Origin: Anaerolineaceae bacterium
GTDB lineage: Bacteria > Chloroflexota > Anaerolineae > Anaerolineales > Anaerolineaceae
Direction: 5' to 3'
Assembly (NCBI GenBank): GCA_003446605.1
Contig: DMDF01000120.1
Location: 1 to 48,941 of the forward strand
Length of the DNA: 48,941 bases
The stretch's first letter is position 1. Each line of letters starts with the position of its first letter. Made by a program: the position numbers and the translations under genes. Positions 17,049 to 25,624 of the stretch are shown here, piece by piece. The notes under the pieces were generated by a model. That model saw nothing but the letters and a program-made list of their open reading frames with translations. It searched no databases and was not told where the DNA came from.

Positions 17049-17077
17049 ATCTTACTGAAAATTGAAAATGATGTCAA
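17049..17077 (-). promoter_or_regulatory. Strong sigma-A promoter of the ABC-F gene
   Basis: On the minus strand a perfect TTGACA (17077-17072) is followed after 17 bases by TAAGAT (17054-17049). It predicts a start near 17042 and a leader of about 148 bases, long for this window. Confidence 0.7.
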
Positions 17078-17181
17078 GGCAAAAAGAAAGGCTCTTTTTA
17101 CAACCTCTCGATAAATACCAATTCCAAGGCGAGCATGTTTTCGTTCAATGAATTTCTATCCACAACGAAACGTAATATACA

Positions 17182-17211
17182 TTCGTATTAATAATGAATT
17201 ATGAATACGAA
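17182..17211 (+). repeat. Inverted repeat upstream of the DUF4342 gene
   Basis: TTCGTATT (17182-17189) and AATACGAA (17204-17211) form a perfect 8-bp inverted repeat with a 14-base spacer, ending just before the ribosome site GGAG of the DUF4342 gene. It could be an operator or a hairpin affecting access to the ribosome site. Confidence 0.35.
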
Positions 17212-17222
17212 ATGGAGCAAAA

Positions 17223-17465
17223 ATGACCGAAGAATTTCGAGTGAATGGCGACGAGATCCTAACCAAGATAAAGGAGTTGGTACGTGAAGGAAATATCCGG
17301 CGTATCATCATCAAGAACGAGGAAGGCAAGCCGCTGATTGATATCCCACTCACGGTGGGTGTGGTTGGTACGATCATCGCGCCCCAACTAGCAGCCATTG
17401 GCGCTATTGCTTCCCTGCTCACGCATGGTACGATCGTAATCGAAAGGGATGAAAGATCACTATAA
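17223..17465 (+). CDS. DUF4342 domain protein
   Basis: The 80-residue protein has a charged N-terminal half (MTEEFRVNGDEILTKIKELV) and the DUF4342 core, EGNIRRIIIKNEEGKPLIDIPLTVGVVG, followed by a small hydrophobic hairpin (TIIAPQLAAIGAIASLL). It ends with a basic/acidic tail. GGAG lies 6 bases before the ATG. Longer family members carry a UBA-like domain in front, which is absent here. The function of the family is unknown. The short hydrophobic stretch is too weak for a sure membrane anchor. It is a single gene divergent from the ABC-F promoter. Confidence 0.88.
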   Translation: MTEEFRVNGDEILTKIKELVREGNIRRIIIKNEEGKPLIDIPLTVGVVGTIIAPQLAAIGAIASLLTHGTIVIERDERSL

Positions 17466-17471
17466 ATAACT

Positions 17472-17630
17472 TTACTGTTCCAGGTCTGCCCTACAGATGG
17501 GGCAACCAGCATTCATTCCAAGATCAATCTGTCATTTGCCTTAGAAATATTTATTGCAGCGTTCACAGTACATCATCACTGGTGATTCTTTTGGATAGAT
17601 TATCATCCCGCATCTTTCGGCTTCCTTCGG
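17472..17630 (-). pseudogene. Remnant of a small zinc-ribbon protein
   Basis: One minus-strand frame reads CGMIIYPKESPVMMYCERC then NKYF, a stop (TAA 17543), two residues, a second stop (TGA 17534), and then QIDLGMNAGCPICRADLEQ before a final TAA at 17472. Two CxxC knuckles in one frame, with plausible residues on both sides of the stops, suggest a decayed zinc-ribbon gene. A further in-frame stop (17633-17631) closes it upstream. It could also be chance. The rest of the gap up to 17746 shows no gene. Confidence 0.3.
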
Positions 17631-17746
17631 CTACTCGACTGCATGCACTGTGATTCACTGATCCCGTATTTTTATCCTTTCCGTTTTCTGCATTTCTACA
17701 ATTAGCTTGCAGTATTCATCTTTGAATCTTCTACTAGATATAACCT

Positions 17747-18760
17747 TCATTCCTTATTCCGACTACGACTGAAGTAGTTTATTATAAAGATGGCGATAAG
17801 CAGAATCCCCCAGACAAAATCCTTGAAGAAAGCGCTGCCCTTCACGCCTGCTAATAGCATGTGAAAGCCGGTAGAGATAACCTGTAAAATCAGAACTGTG
17901 ATAAAAACATTGATCACGCTGCCTTTGCCAGAAATCACACCAGCCAAGACTCCAATAAGAATGGTCAAGGTCACATAAGTTGCAGTGCCATATGCATTGG
18001 ATGCGGACATAGTACGGCTCATAATTAGCACCCCTGCAATAGAGGCGAGCATACTACTCATGACATACACCTTCATGGTAATGGATTTGTTGTTAATCCC
18101 GGAAAATTTGGCAGCGGTCGGATTCGTCCCTAACATGCGAGTCTTGAAACCGAAAGTAGTGTACTTCAGCAATACGTGTGTGACAATGGAAACACCCACG
18201 AACACGAAAAAAGGCAGTGGAATCCCGAAGACGGATTGGCTGCTGATCATTCCCAAAGCATCGGGAAAGCCAGTAACTGTTTGTCCTTTGGTCAACCCCA
18301 CCCCAATCCCGGTAAAAACGGTCATGCTAGCTAGGGTAGCTAAGATTGGTGGCACGTTGAGATAGGCAACTAAAAATCCGTTGAATACCCCTGTAAGGAC
18401 ACCGACCAGTAAAGCGACGAGAATTATGGTCACAATTAAAGCCCCACCATTGCCATCTGTAGCTAGCTGCGGCACAACCTGTAAGACAAATAGTCCTGCC
18501 AACACAGCTGACAGGTTAGCAGTCGCATTTACCGACAAATTAATACCACCAATCATAACTGTGATCATCATCGCTAAACTAAGAATACCCATCTCAGGTA
18601 ATTGAATTGCCATAGAACTTATACTGCGGTTGGTTAAAAAGCTATCTTCGACAAATCCAAAAAATACCATTAATATGGTAAATATCCCAAGGAGTAGAAG
18701 TGTTTGTTTATCTATAGTAGATTTATATCCAACGTTACTATTTTTCATTTTTGTATCCAT
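17747..18760 (-). CDS. Sugar ABC transporter permease (RbsC/BPD_transp_2 family)
   Basis: The 337-residue protein has about nine to ten hydrophobic segments and the typical RbsC-family run GMLSLAMMITVMIGGINLSV near residue 55, followed by a G-x-x-x-G-rich loop region (GVLTGVFNGFLVAYLNVPPILATLA) that contacts the ATPase. It is the last gene of the uptake operon. Its start has no good ribosome site; ATG 18748, four codons inside, has GGA at a better distance. It pairs with the permease next to it to form the membrane channel. Confidence 0.9.
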   Translation of the reverse strand: MDTKMKNSNVGYKSTIDKQTLLLLGIFTILMVFFGFVEDSFLTNRSISSMAIQLPEMGILSLAMMITVMIGGINLSVNATANLSAVLAGLFVLQVVPQLATDGNGGALIVTIILVALLVGVLTGVFNGFLVAYLNVPPILATLASMTVFTGIGVGLTKGQTVTGFPDALGMISSQSVFGIPLPFFVFVGVSIVTHVLLKYTTFGFKTRMLGTNPTAAKFSGINNKSITMKVYVMSSMLASIAGVLIMSRTMSASNAYGTATYVTLTILIGVLAGVISGKGSVINVFITVLILQVISTGFHMLLAGVKGSAFFKDFVWGILLIAIFIINYFSRSRNKE

Positions 18761-18791
18761 AATTCATAATTGGTTCTGTACCTATCAGTAT

Positions 18792-19805
18792 TTATATTTC
18801 ATCAGGTATTTCTACTGGGTGTCTTGTCTTTTTATTGATCCGATCCCGCATTGCTGGAAGGGAGATAAAAATTGTCAATACAAGCCCAATCACTAATTCC
18901 TGCCATTCTACAGTAATGCCCGTTAAAACCATAGCCCGGTTAATTAATTGCATTAGAACAACACCTAGAAAAGTACCTAACACTGAACCTCTACCGCCAT
19001 TTATAGAAGCACCTCCTAAAATGACAGCTGCGATCACATCCAGGTTCTGGGTCATAAATAATGTTGGTTCAAAGTGGCGGCTTAAGAAACTTTGTGTAAC
19101 ACCAGCGAAAGCAGAAAGAACACCTAATATCATGTAGATAATCAAGATGATTCGTCTAACATTAAAGCCAGACCGGATGGCAACATCTTTATTTCCTCCT
19201 ATAGCATAGATACCACGACCGAGAGTAGTGTATTTAAGTAAAATATGAATCAAGACACCAATGACAAGCACATAAATTACTGAAATATGCAATCCGGCTT
19301 CCCCCACAAAAGGATCCTTTACAGTTGTAATAAATTTTGCATAATATCCCACTGCCCCTTCAGGGATTTGGAAATTTTTAGCAGAGCCGATGAAGAACCG
19401 AATAAAACCGTACCACAAGGTAAAAGTCGCTAAAGAAACATCAAACATCGGAACATCAAAGCGAGTGATTATGAAGCCACTTAATGAACCCGCAAGAAGC
19501 CCTATCGCACAAGCTATGATGTAGTACAGCAGAATACCACCCTGATATCCATAATGTAATAGTAACATGTGTGTACCATACGCGCCCAGGGCGGCAAATG
19601 CGACAAATGAGATATCCACACCTCCAGCTATAATCACTAACAATAACCCGAAAGCCATAATGCTGGGCACAATAGACGCACGCAACACGTCAAATACCGT
19701 AGCTAATGAAAAAAAGGCAGGATTGATTATCCCTATTATCAGCGATAAAAGGACGATGATCGAAAATGTAATAAACTCATTGCTTTTAATGGTTTTTTTC
19801 AACAT
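18792..19805 (-). CDS. Sugar ABC transporter permease (RbsC/BPD_transp_2 family)
   Basis: The 337-residue multi-pass protein shares the family signature with its neighbour (GLLLVIIAGGVDISFVAFAA near residue 55, and GLLAGSLSGFIITRFDVPMF in the cytoplasmic loop), but the two differ enough to form a heterodimer, as in RhaP/RhaQ or LsrC/LsrD transporters. It lies 18 bases after the ATPase gene and 31 bases before the second permease. Ribosome sites in this part of the operon are weak. Confidence 0.9.
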   Translation of the reverse strand: MLKKTIKSNEFITFSIIVLLSLIIGIINPAFFSLATVFDVLRASIVPSIMAFGLLLVIIAGGVDISFVAFAALGAYGTHMLLLHYGYQGGILLYYIIACAIGLLAGSLSGFIITRFDVPMFDVSLATFTLWYGFIRFFIGSAKNFQIPEGAVGYYAKFITTVKDPFVGEAGLHISVIYVLVIGVLIHILLKYTTLGRGIYAIGGNKDVAIRSGFNVRRIILIIYMILGVLSAFAGVTQSFLSRHFEPTLFMTQNLDVIAAVILGGASINGGRGSVLGTFLGVVLMQLINRAMVLTGITVEWQELVIGLVLTIFISLPAMRDRINKKTRHPVEIPDEI

Positions 19806-19823
19806 AGCTTGTCTTCTTTTCTC

Positions 19824-21338
19824 TCATTGAACCATGCCACTGCGGTTAGCTACCATTTCTTTGTTCAATAGCTCTTCAGTGATAGTTTCTCTCTTGAATT
19901 CATTCGTTATTTTTCCGCGGCGCATCAGAATAAGTCGGTTGCAGGTTTGCATTAATTCGGGGACATCATCCGAAATTATTAAAATCCCCATACCCTGATT
20001 AGCCAGATTGCGAATTAGTTCGTGTATGGAAGCTTTTGAGCCAACGTCGACACCAACCGTTGGGCTATTCAATATTAATAATTTGGGATCAGAAGCAAGC
20101 CATTTCGCAAGTACAAGACGTTGTTGATTCCCTCCTGAAAGGCTTTTTGCTGGTAAGTTCCCATTAGGAGTTTTAACCTCCAGGCGAGTAATCCATTCAT
20201 TCGAAACTTGAGAAATGGATTGGGGATTAATCAAATGCAAATGGTTAACCAGTTTATTTATCACCCGCACCACAACATTATCAGAAATTGATTGATCTAG
20301 AAATAAGCCTTCTATCACACGATCTTCCGGTACATATCCGATGCGATTATTCATTGCATCCTGGATACTTTTGATGCTTACAGTTTTTCCCTCAATGCGT
20401 ATTTCACCTGAGTTCGCTGGCGTTTCACCAAACAATGATAACGCTAGTTCGGTGCGACCAGAACCAAGTAACCCCGTGATACCAAGAACCTCACCGGGGT
20501 TCAAGCTAAAGGTCACATTTGTAAATTTCCCTTGGAGCGTAAGGTTTTCGACCTCCAAAAGAGGTTCTGTTTGTTGATTCACATGACTGAACTGAATACC
20601 ACTTTTATCTAGCTCACGACCAGTCATATACCATTCCATGGTCTTTATATCCAGGGTTTTTGCATCTTGATCCATGACCTTCTTTCCATTACGGAAGATT
20701 ACTGTACGATCGGCAATTTCAGTTACTTCATTTAATTTATGACTTACAAATATCGTTGAAATCCCTTTTTTCTTTAAATCCATGATTATATTGAACAAAG
20801 AGTGGATTTCTTTTTGTGTCAATGCCGTAGTTGGTTCATCCATGATGATAACCCTGGCTTTCGCCAGTGTTGCCTTTGTAATTGCAATTAATTGCCGATC
20901 AGCGGTAGAAAGATCGCCTGCCATCATATCCAATGGAATCGAAACATTGATTTCCGCCAGTCCTTTAGCAGCAATATGATCAAATTCCTTCCAATTGACA
21001 AATTTTTTCCCGCTGGAAAGATGCTCATTGATGACGAGGTTTTCTGCAACAGATAAATTAGGGAAAAGTGAAAAATCTTGATAGATTACCTGAACCCCCT
21101 CCCGCATCGAGTCGATGGGGGTTAGTTTTTTATAAGAATGATCATTGATAATAATTTCGCCGTTATCAGGGGAATAAACACCCGAGATAATTTTTACCAG
21201 GGTCGATTTACCCGACCCATTTTCACCGACCAGACATACTATTTCACCCTCATTAATTGTTAAACTGATCTGGTCGAGAGCTTTAACCCCTGCAAAAGAT
21301 TTGCTTATATTCTTTACCTGGAGGATTTTACTTGTCAT
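19824..21338 (-). CDS. Sugar ABC transporter ATPase with two ABC domains (RbsA/MglA type)
   Basis: The 504-residue protein has two nucleotide-binding domains. The first has Walker A GENGSGKST, Walker B VIIMDEPTTAL and a divergent signature LSTADRQL. The second has a degenerate Walker A (GLLGSGRTE), a full signature LSGGNQQR and LLILNSPTVGVDVGS where the Walker B Asp-Glu is lost. One weak and one active site are normal in RbsA proteins. I chose ATG 21338; a TTG 18 codons upstream would lie inside the strong hairpin before the gene. The ribosome site is poor, which fits lower output than the binding protein. Confidence 0.92.
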   Translation of the reverse strand: MTSKILQVKNISKSFAGVKALDQISLTINEGEIVCLVGENGSGKSTLVKIISGVYSPDNGEIIINDHSYKKLTPIDSMREGVQVIYQDFSLFPNLSVAENLVINEHLSSGKKFVNWKEFDHIAAKGLAEINVSIPLDMMAGDLSTADRQLIAITKATLAKARVIIMDEPTTALTQKEIHSLFNIIMDLKKKGISTIFVSHKLNEVTEIADRTVIFRNGKKVMDQDAKTLDIKTMEWYMTGRELDKSGIQFSHVNQQTEPLLEVENLTLQGKFTNVTFSLNPGEVLGITGLLGSGRTELALSLFGETPANSGEIRIEGKTVSIKSIQDAMNNRIGYVPEDRVIEGLFLDQSISDNVVVRVINKLVNHLHLINPQSISQVSNEWITRLEVKTPNGNLPAKSLSGGNQQRLVLAKWLASDPKLLILNSPTVGVDVGSKASIHELIRNLANQGMGILIISDDVPELMQTCNRLILMRRGKITNEFKRETITEELLNKEMVANRSGMVQ

Positions 21339-21371
21339 TAATATATCGCTATCTATATTTTTATAGGAATC

Positions 21372-21398
21372 GGGTGGTTGAGATAATCTCAACCACCC
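21372..21398 (-). promoter_or_regulatory. Intercistronic hairpin between binding-protein and ATPase genes
   Basis: GGGTGGTTGAGAT pairs perfectly with ATCTCAACCACCC (13 bp, or 12 with a 3-base loop), starting 25 bases after the binding-protein stop. No T run follows on the minus transcript. Such a hairpin would protect the 3' end of the binding-protein mRNA and lower read-through into the membrane genes. Confidence 0.6.
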
Positions 21399-21423
21399 AT
21401 AATGGTGAGGAATTTTTTTAAGC

Positions 21424-22473
21424 CTAGAACGGATATTGATCCATCGTCTCTACGGTAATCTTGATCCAGGCTGAACCATAAATTACTGGAATACCATTTG
21501 GACCTGTACCAATGCGAATGCTTTCAAAACCGGGAACATTTAGATCCAACCCTTCGACAATTTCCTCGCCCTGTAGCATTTTGTAAGCAATCACTGAACA
21601 AGCATAACCTGCCATTCCAGGATCCCATGCCATTGCCAGATCAACTGCGCCAGTTTTAAGGAGCTCCTTGGCATCAGAAGCGATACCTGTCCCAACAACA
21701 ACAATCTGGTCTGCCAAACCCGCTTCTTCTATCGCACGTCCTGCACCAAGAATATCTCCGGAATCAGAACCTTCTACACCTTTAATATCCGGATAAGTCT
21801 TGAGGACATCTTTCATGATGTTATAAGCATTTTCCTGGTTTTCCTTGGATTCGTATTTAGCAACAAATTCCATATCAGGATAGTTAGCCTCCTGATACTG
21901 ACGGGCACACTCCGTCCACTGGTTATGAGATGCGTTGGTTAATGAACCCACGAATTGAATATATTTGCCTTCCTCGCCCATGCGTTCTGCCAACTCACGC
22001 ATCATTTCTTCCCCATAGGAGCAATTATCGAAAGCTTCCACATCATAATTGAGGGTACCTTCGTTAGCAGTTTCTGCTTCGTGACCAATCACGATGATAC
22101 CTGCATCCATGGCTTTCTTTTGTGCAAGTTCATTTTCAGCAACGCCATAGGGAACATTAATGATCACATCAACGTTTTGAGCAATGAGATCCTCGATGAG
22201 AGCGACCTGCGCGGCAGAATCAGGTTGTGAAGGACCTTCCATAAAAGATTTCACACCGTAATCAGTTTCAAATTGTTCTATACCTGTTTCATAACGAATG
22301 AACCAGGTATCACCGCTTGATTTTACGACCGAAGCAAAAACCAGATCCTGAGGTTCTTTCTCATCGGTCGTTGCTTCATTGATCGTTGCCTCATCGGTTG
22401 CTTTTTGCCCACAGGCACTTAACAATGTTACAAGCAACATGGCAATTAATACGAACTTAGTCATCTTTTTCAT
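21424..22473 (-). CDS. Sugar-binding lipoprotein of an ABC importer (RhaS/LsrB-like)
   Basis: The 349-residue protein has a lipoprotein signal with lipobox LLSAC (lipid Cys at 21) and a two-lobe type I periplasmic-binding fold: SGDTWFIRYETGIEQFETDYGV, a Gly-Pro-Ser-Gln-Pro segment, LIEDLIAQNVDVIINVP, and GVEGSDSGDILGAGRAIEEAGL. The pattern is nearest to the rhamnose (RhaS) and autoinducer-2 (LsrB) group of binding proteins, as judged by motif feel only. AGGAG lies before the ATG. It delivers a sugar-like ligand to the two permeases downstream; the true ligand is open. Confidence 0.88.
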   Translation of the reverse strand: MKKMTKFVLIAMLLVTLLSACGQKATDEATINEATTDEKEPQDLVFASVVKSSGDTWFIRYETGIEQFETDYGVKSFMEGPSQPDSAAQVALIEDLIAQNVDVIINVPYGVAENELAQKKAMDAGIIVIGHEAETANEGTLNYDVEAFDNCSYGEEMMRELAERMGEEGKYIQFVGSLTNASHNQWTECARQYQEANYPDMEFVAKYESKENQENAYNIMKDVLKTYPDIKGVEGSDSGDILGAGRAIEEAGLADQIVVVGTGIASDAKELLKTGAVDLAMAWDPGMAGYACSVIAYKMLQGEEIVEGLDLNVPGFESIRIGTGPNGIPVIYGSAWIKITVETMDQYPF

Positions 22474-22531
22474 TCTTTTCTCCTTTTTATAAAATAATTT
22501 GTTGCACTAACGTAAGACTGACATACAATTC

Positions 22532-22552
22532 TCATAGAAACTGGGACAACAT
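22532..22552 (-). CDS. Six-codon leader ORF (MLSQFL) upstream of the binding-protein gene
   Basis: AAGGAG (22562-22557) lies 4 bases before ATG 22552, and the frame ends at TGA after six codons. The start codon sits inside one arm of the hairpin at 22539-22600 and the ribosome site in its loop. It ends 58 bases before the binding-protein ATG. Real translation is unproven. Confidence 0.3.
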   Translation of the reverse strand: MLSQFL

Positions 22553-22600
22553 AATTCTCCTTGTGGGTTCATCATTATGACTAAGTATGTCGCCCCAGTT
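22539..22600 (-). promoter_or_regulatory. Leader hairpin with 15-bp stem upstream of the binding-protein gene
   Basis: Bases 22539-22553 pair with 22586-22600 around a 32-base loop. On the minus-strand transcript all 15 pairs form, two as G-U. On the plus strand those two positions are A-C mismatches. This one-sided wobble favours a selected RNA structure in the transcript of the binding-protein operon. Confidence 0.45.
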
Positions 22601-23328
22601 CTACAAGAAGTCTCGAATAAGCCGGTTGCCGCAAGGTGCTAAAAGCATTTCGAGGTCGCATAATTAACACTTCAACATGCTCTTCTTTCAAGCTTTTGGT
22701 CTGAAAATTCCACGTATCATTTTTATAGAATTGATGCTACTCACTTCTGTCGTACAAGAAAATGCTGGGAGAAAGTTTCTAAATGAACTCTGCTATTAAT
22801 GTAGATCAAACCTTTAATTGCTCTCCCTGATCATCCAACATGTTTCTTATAAAATATGGCGTAGCCGCCATATAAAAGCAAACCACCCGTTATCTTATGA
22901 CGCTCTGTTTTCTACGTTATTTGATTTCAAAAACCCATTTCATAAATCGCAGAAAGCCACGCACGATCAATTTCACTATGCTGCCACCCTCTTCATTAAT
23001 TTAATTTCATCACCAGTAACGGATAATCTCGATGAAATTCCGTATCTCAAGGAAACCAATGAATTAGCAACATAACATCACAAATAACCCTGGAGTGTAG
23101 ACACTTCTTTCTATACTGTGGGCACCTTTTACCTATCACCGTTACATTCCTGCATTGCCTATTTTTTGTACTTCTCACCATTCATTAGTTCTTGGATGCA
23201 AGAATATAGGACGGTTGTGAATCGATTTCCCAAATGCTCTTTCGTATTGTCATTTCAAAAGAACGGCGCACCTACTTTATTCGATAGTTTTATTGTTAAG
23301 GTCCAATAATTCAGCGTTGATGATAGGG

Positions 23329-24816
23329 TTAAATTTCCGTCAAGCGTGGATATAACGCTTGTAAAGCCCTATATGTTTCTACATAAATTTCAAAGAAATG
23401 CTTATAACGGGCATGATTCCCCATATCTGGCTGGGATATATCAGCAATATTGATGAATCTCTCAATTTCATCCCACGACTGAAATACACCTGTGCCTTTT
23501 CCTGCAACAAAAGCCGCTCCAAGTGACGATCCCGGGTGATGAGCTACATATTCAAGCGGCAGTCCGATCACGTCCGTAACGATTTGGCGCCAGAGAATGG
23601 AATGAGCTCCACCGTTCGTTACACGTATTCGATTTATTTCATGATTTTTCTGCATCAAAACCTGTATATGGTGATTAAAACCAAAAGCAATTCCTTCCAG
23701 TATGGATCGATACATATGAGCTTTTGTGTGTGAAAGAGTTAAACCAATCCAGGTTCCGCGAGCCAATGGATCATTGATGGGTGTTTTCTCTCCAACAAAA
23801 TACGGGAGCAAGATTAACCCATTCGAGCCAGCTGGAATGGATTCAGCCTTCTGATCTAGATCAGCATAATCTTCCGATGGGGTACATTGTTCACAGAACC
23901 AACGAATCAAACTACCACTGGATGCCATACAACCATTTATCAAAAATTTTCCTGGAATAATATGGAAATCTAAATATAAGCGTGGGTCCATGTCAGCATC
24001 ATTTGTGCAGTAAAGAATATCCCCTGCCCCACCTAACTTGATTAATAAATCTCCCTCTCTGTTGACCCCTGCCGAAAAGGCTGATGCTATATGATCAGCA
24101 CTACCCGCAAAGACGGGGGTACCTTCAGCTAAACCACAAGCATCAGCTGCTCCAGCAGTCACACCACCCACAAAATCGGAAGGATTATGAAGAATACCCA
24201 ACCAATTTCGATCGATTTCAGCTAGAGATAAAAGGGTTTCATCCCAATCATCCATTTGCAAATTGTATAAGCCACTTTCCAGAGCCCAGTTCCGTTCAGA
24301 TGAGAATTGATTGGTTAGACGGTAAACAATATAGTCGTATGAGCCAAGGAGATGTCGAGCTCGTTTGAATAATGAGGGTTCGTGCTTTTTCACCCATAAG
24401 AGTTTGGGACCAATGCTTTGTGCAGTAATCGCGCTGCCGGTTCGATTTAAAATATCATTTTCATCTGTCCGGTTTTGCTGAAATTTAATTTCTTCAATTG
24501 CCCTGGCATCATTCTGCTGTATCGACGGGCGTAATACCATACCTGATTCATCGAGAAGAATAAGCGTCGGGACCATCCCACTTACTCCAATTCCAGCGAT
24601 CTGCTTGGGTTTGATAGCAGCTTTCAACAGTATTTCAGGAACTACTTTCGTAATATTCTGCCACCATTGAATTGGATCTTCTTCAGCCCAACCTGTATTA
24701 AGAGAAGCAAGTGTAGACGACAGGGACATATCAGCTATCATCTCACCATTATTTTTAATGACGAGAACCTTTGTAGAAGTGGTGCCAATATCAATCCCTA
24801 ATAAATATTTAGCCAT
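23329..24816 (-). CDS. FGGY-family carbohydrate kinase
   Basis: The 495-residue protein has the two actin-like lobes of FGGY kinases: GIDIGTTSTKVLVI at the N-terminus (phosphate 1 loop), GIGVSGMVPTLILLD, a QQNDARA substrate segment, GSADHIASAFSAG, and LLPYFVGEKTPINDPLARG, with FGGY signature 2 near MYRSILEGIAFGFNHHI and RVTNGGAHSILWRQI. It should phosphorylate a sugar or polyol brought in by the linked ABC importer. The closest named groups are xylulokinase and LsrK-like kinases, but the substrate cannot be assigned. The start overlaps the BtpA stop by 8 bases, so the two are coupled. Confidence 0.9.
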   Translation of the reverse strand: MAKYLLGIDIGTTSTKVLVIKNNGEMIADMSLSSTLASLNTGWAEEDPIQWWQNITKVVPEILLKAAIKPKQIAGIGVSGMVPTLILLDESGMVLRPSIQQNDARAIEEIKFQQNRTDENDILNRTGSAITAQSIGPKLLWVKKHEPSLFKRARHLLGSYDYIVYRLTNQFSSERNWALESGLYNLQMDDWDETLLSLAEIDRNWLGILHNPSDFVGGVTAGAADACGLAEGTPVFAGSADHIASAFSAGVNREGDLLIKLGGAGDILYCTNDADMDPRLYLDFHIIPGKFLINGCMASSGSLIRWFCEQCTPSEDYADLDQKAESIPAGSNGLILLPYFVGEKTPINDPLARGTWIGLTLSHTKAHMYRSILEGIAFGFNHHIQVLMQKNHEINRIRVTNGGAHSILWRQIVTDVIGLPLEYVAHHPGSSLGAAFVAGKGTGVFQSWDEIERFINIADISQPDMGNHARYKHFFEIYVETYRALQALYPRLTEI

Positions 24817-25624
24817 TCTTCCGCGTTTGCTCTACTACAGCCACGAATGCTTTTACACGTTCAACTTCAACTGGGTTCCATGTATAACCATCAACCTTCA
24901 AACTTGAACCGACGATGACACCATCAGCATATTCAAGGAACTTCTGAATATTTTCTACCCTAGCTCCTGTATTTAAAAGTACTGGAACAGTTCCTTTAAC
25001 CCCCTCCTTAGCTTCTTTCACCCAAGTGATATCAGGTTCAGAACCAGCCATCGAACCAGAAACCAGAATCACATCCGCAAGAGAAGATACAACAGCACTG
25101 TAAGCTCGTTGGGCAACCGTTCTGGTTCCTAATGTGGAGGCAAATTCAGGACTAATGTTATAAAAAACCTTAATGTCATCTCCATCAATATTATGTCGAT
25201 AGCGTAGCATAGCACCTGCATCAGTGGACCATAATCCCATATCACTCTCATAAACGCCAGTGAAAACTTCACGGACAAAATTAGCTCCAGTTGCTTTAGC
25301 AATTGCAAGTGGCGCTTTAGGGTCCCAAAGAAAATCAACTCCGAATGGATAATCAGCAGGAACAAGCTCTGTGATTACGTGAGTCATCACTGCAACAGCT
25401 TCAAGATCCGCCTTGAGAGTATATGGACGATCACCTTCATTACAAAACATGATGCCGTCCACACCGTTATCTACCAATTTTTTGACGTCCTCACGCATCA
25501 TTTTAACCATGCCTTTGACACCTATCTCAGGATTATAGAGTGGCGTACCTGGTAAGGGTAAAAAATGCGCCATAGCAATAATAGGTTTTTTCTTTTTAAA
25601 CATCTTTTCCAATAAATCGCTCAT
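24809..25624 (-). CDS. BtpA/SgcQ family TIM-barrel protein
   Basis: The 271-residue protein matches the BtpA/SgcQ family: KPIIAMAHFLPLPGTPLY at the N-terminus, VDGIMFCNEGDRPY, FGVDFLWDPKAPLAIAKATGANFVREVFTG, and VPVLLNTGARVENIQKFLEYADGVIVGSSLK, which resembles a phosphate-binding barrel end. BtpA was named from photosystem I stability in cyanobacteria, but most members sit in sugar operons, and SgcQ is part of the E. coli sgc locus. An aldolase- or isomerase-like role on the kinase product is plausible. Its ATG overlaps the DeoR stop (ATGA). Confidence 0.88.
   Translation of the reverse strand: MSDLLEKMFKKKKPIIAMAHFLPLPGTPLYNPEIGVKGMVKMMREDVKKLVDNGVDGIMFCNEGDRPYTLKADLEAVAVMTHVITELVPADYPFGVDFLWDPKAPLAIAKATGANFVREVFTGVYESDMGLWSTDAGAMLRYRHNIDGDDIKVFYNISPEFASTLGTRTVAQRAYSAVVSSLADVILVSGSMAGSEPDITWVKEAKEGVKGTVPVLLNTGARVENIQKFLEYADGVIVGSSLKVDGYTWNPVEVERVKAFVAVVEQTRKNG

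Larger units (their letters stand above)
22474..23328 (-). other. 855-base non-coding region between kinase and binding-protein genes
   Basis: No convincing gene was found in either direction. It holds the hairpin and mini-ORF described below and a second stem-loop at 22854-22873 (8-bp ATATGGCG/CGCCATAT with a TAGC loop). On the minus strand that stem is followed by TTTTAT, so it may terminate the DeoR-BtpA-kinase transcript. Two plus-strand ORFs here (22818-23075 and 23118-23309) lack ribosome sites and recognisable content. A promoter for the binding-protein operon should lie here, but I could not single one out. Confidence 0.5.

Noticed and set aside
22818..23309. Two plus-strand ORFs (85 and 63 codons) in the gap before the FGGY kinase
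   Set aside because: No ribosome site, no recognisable domain, composition like the surrounding non-coding DNA.
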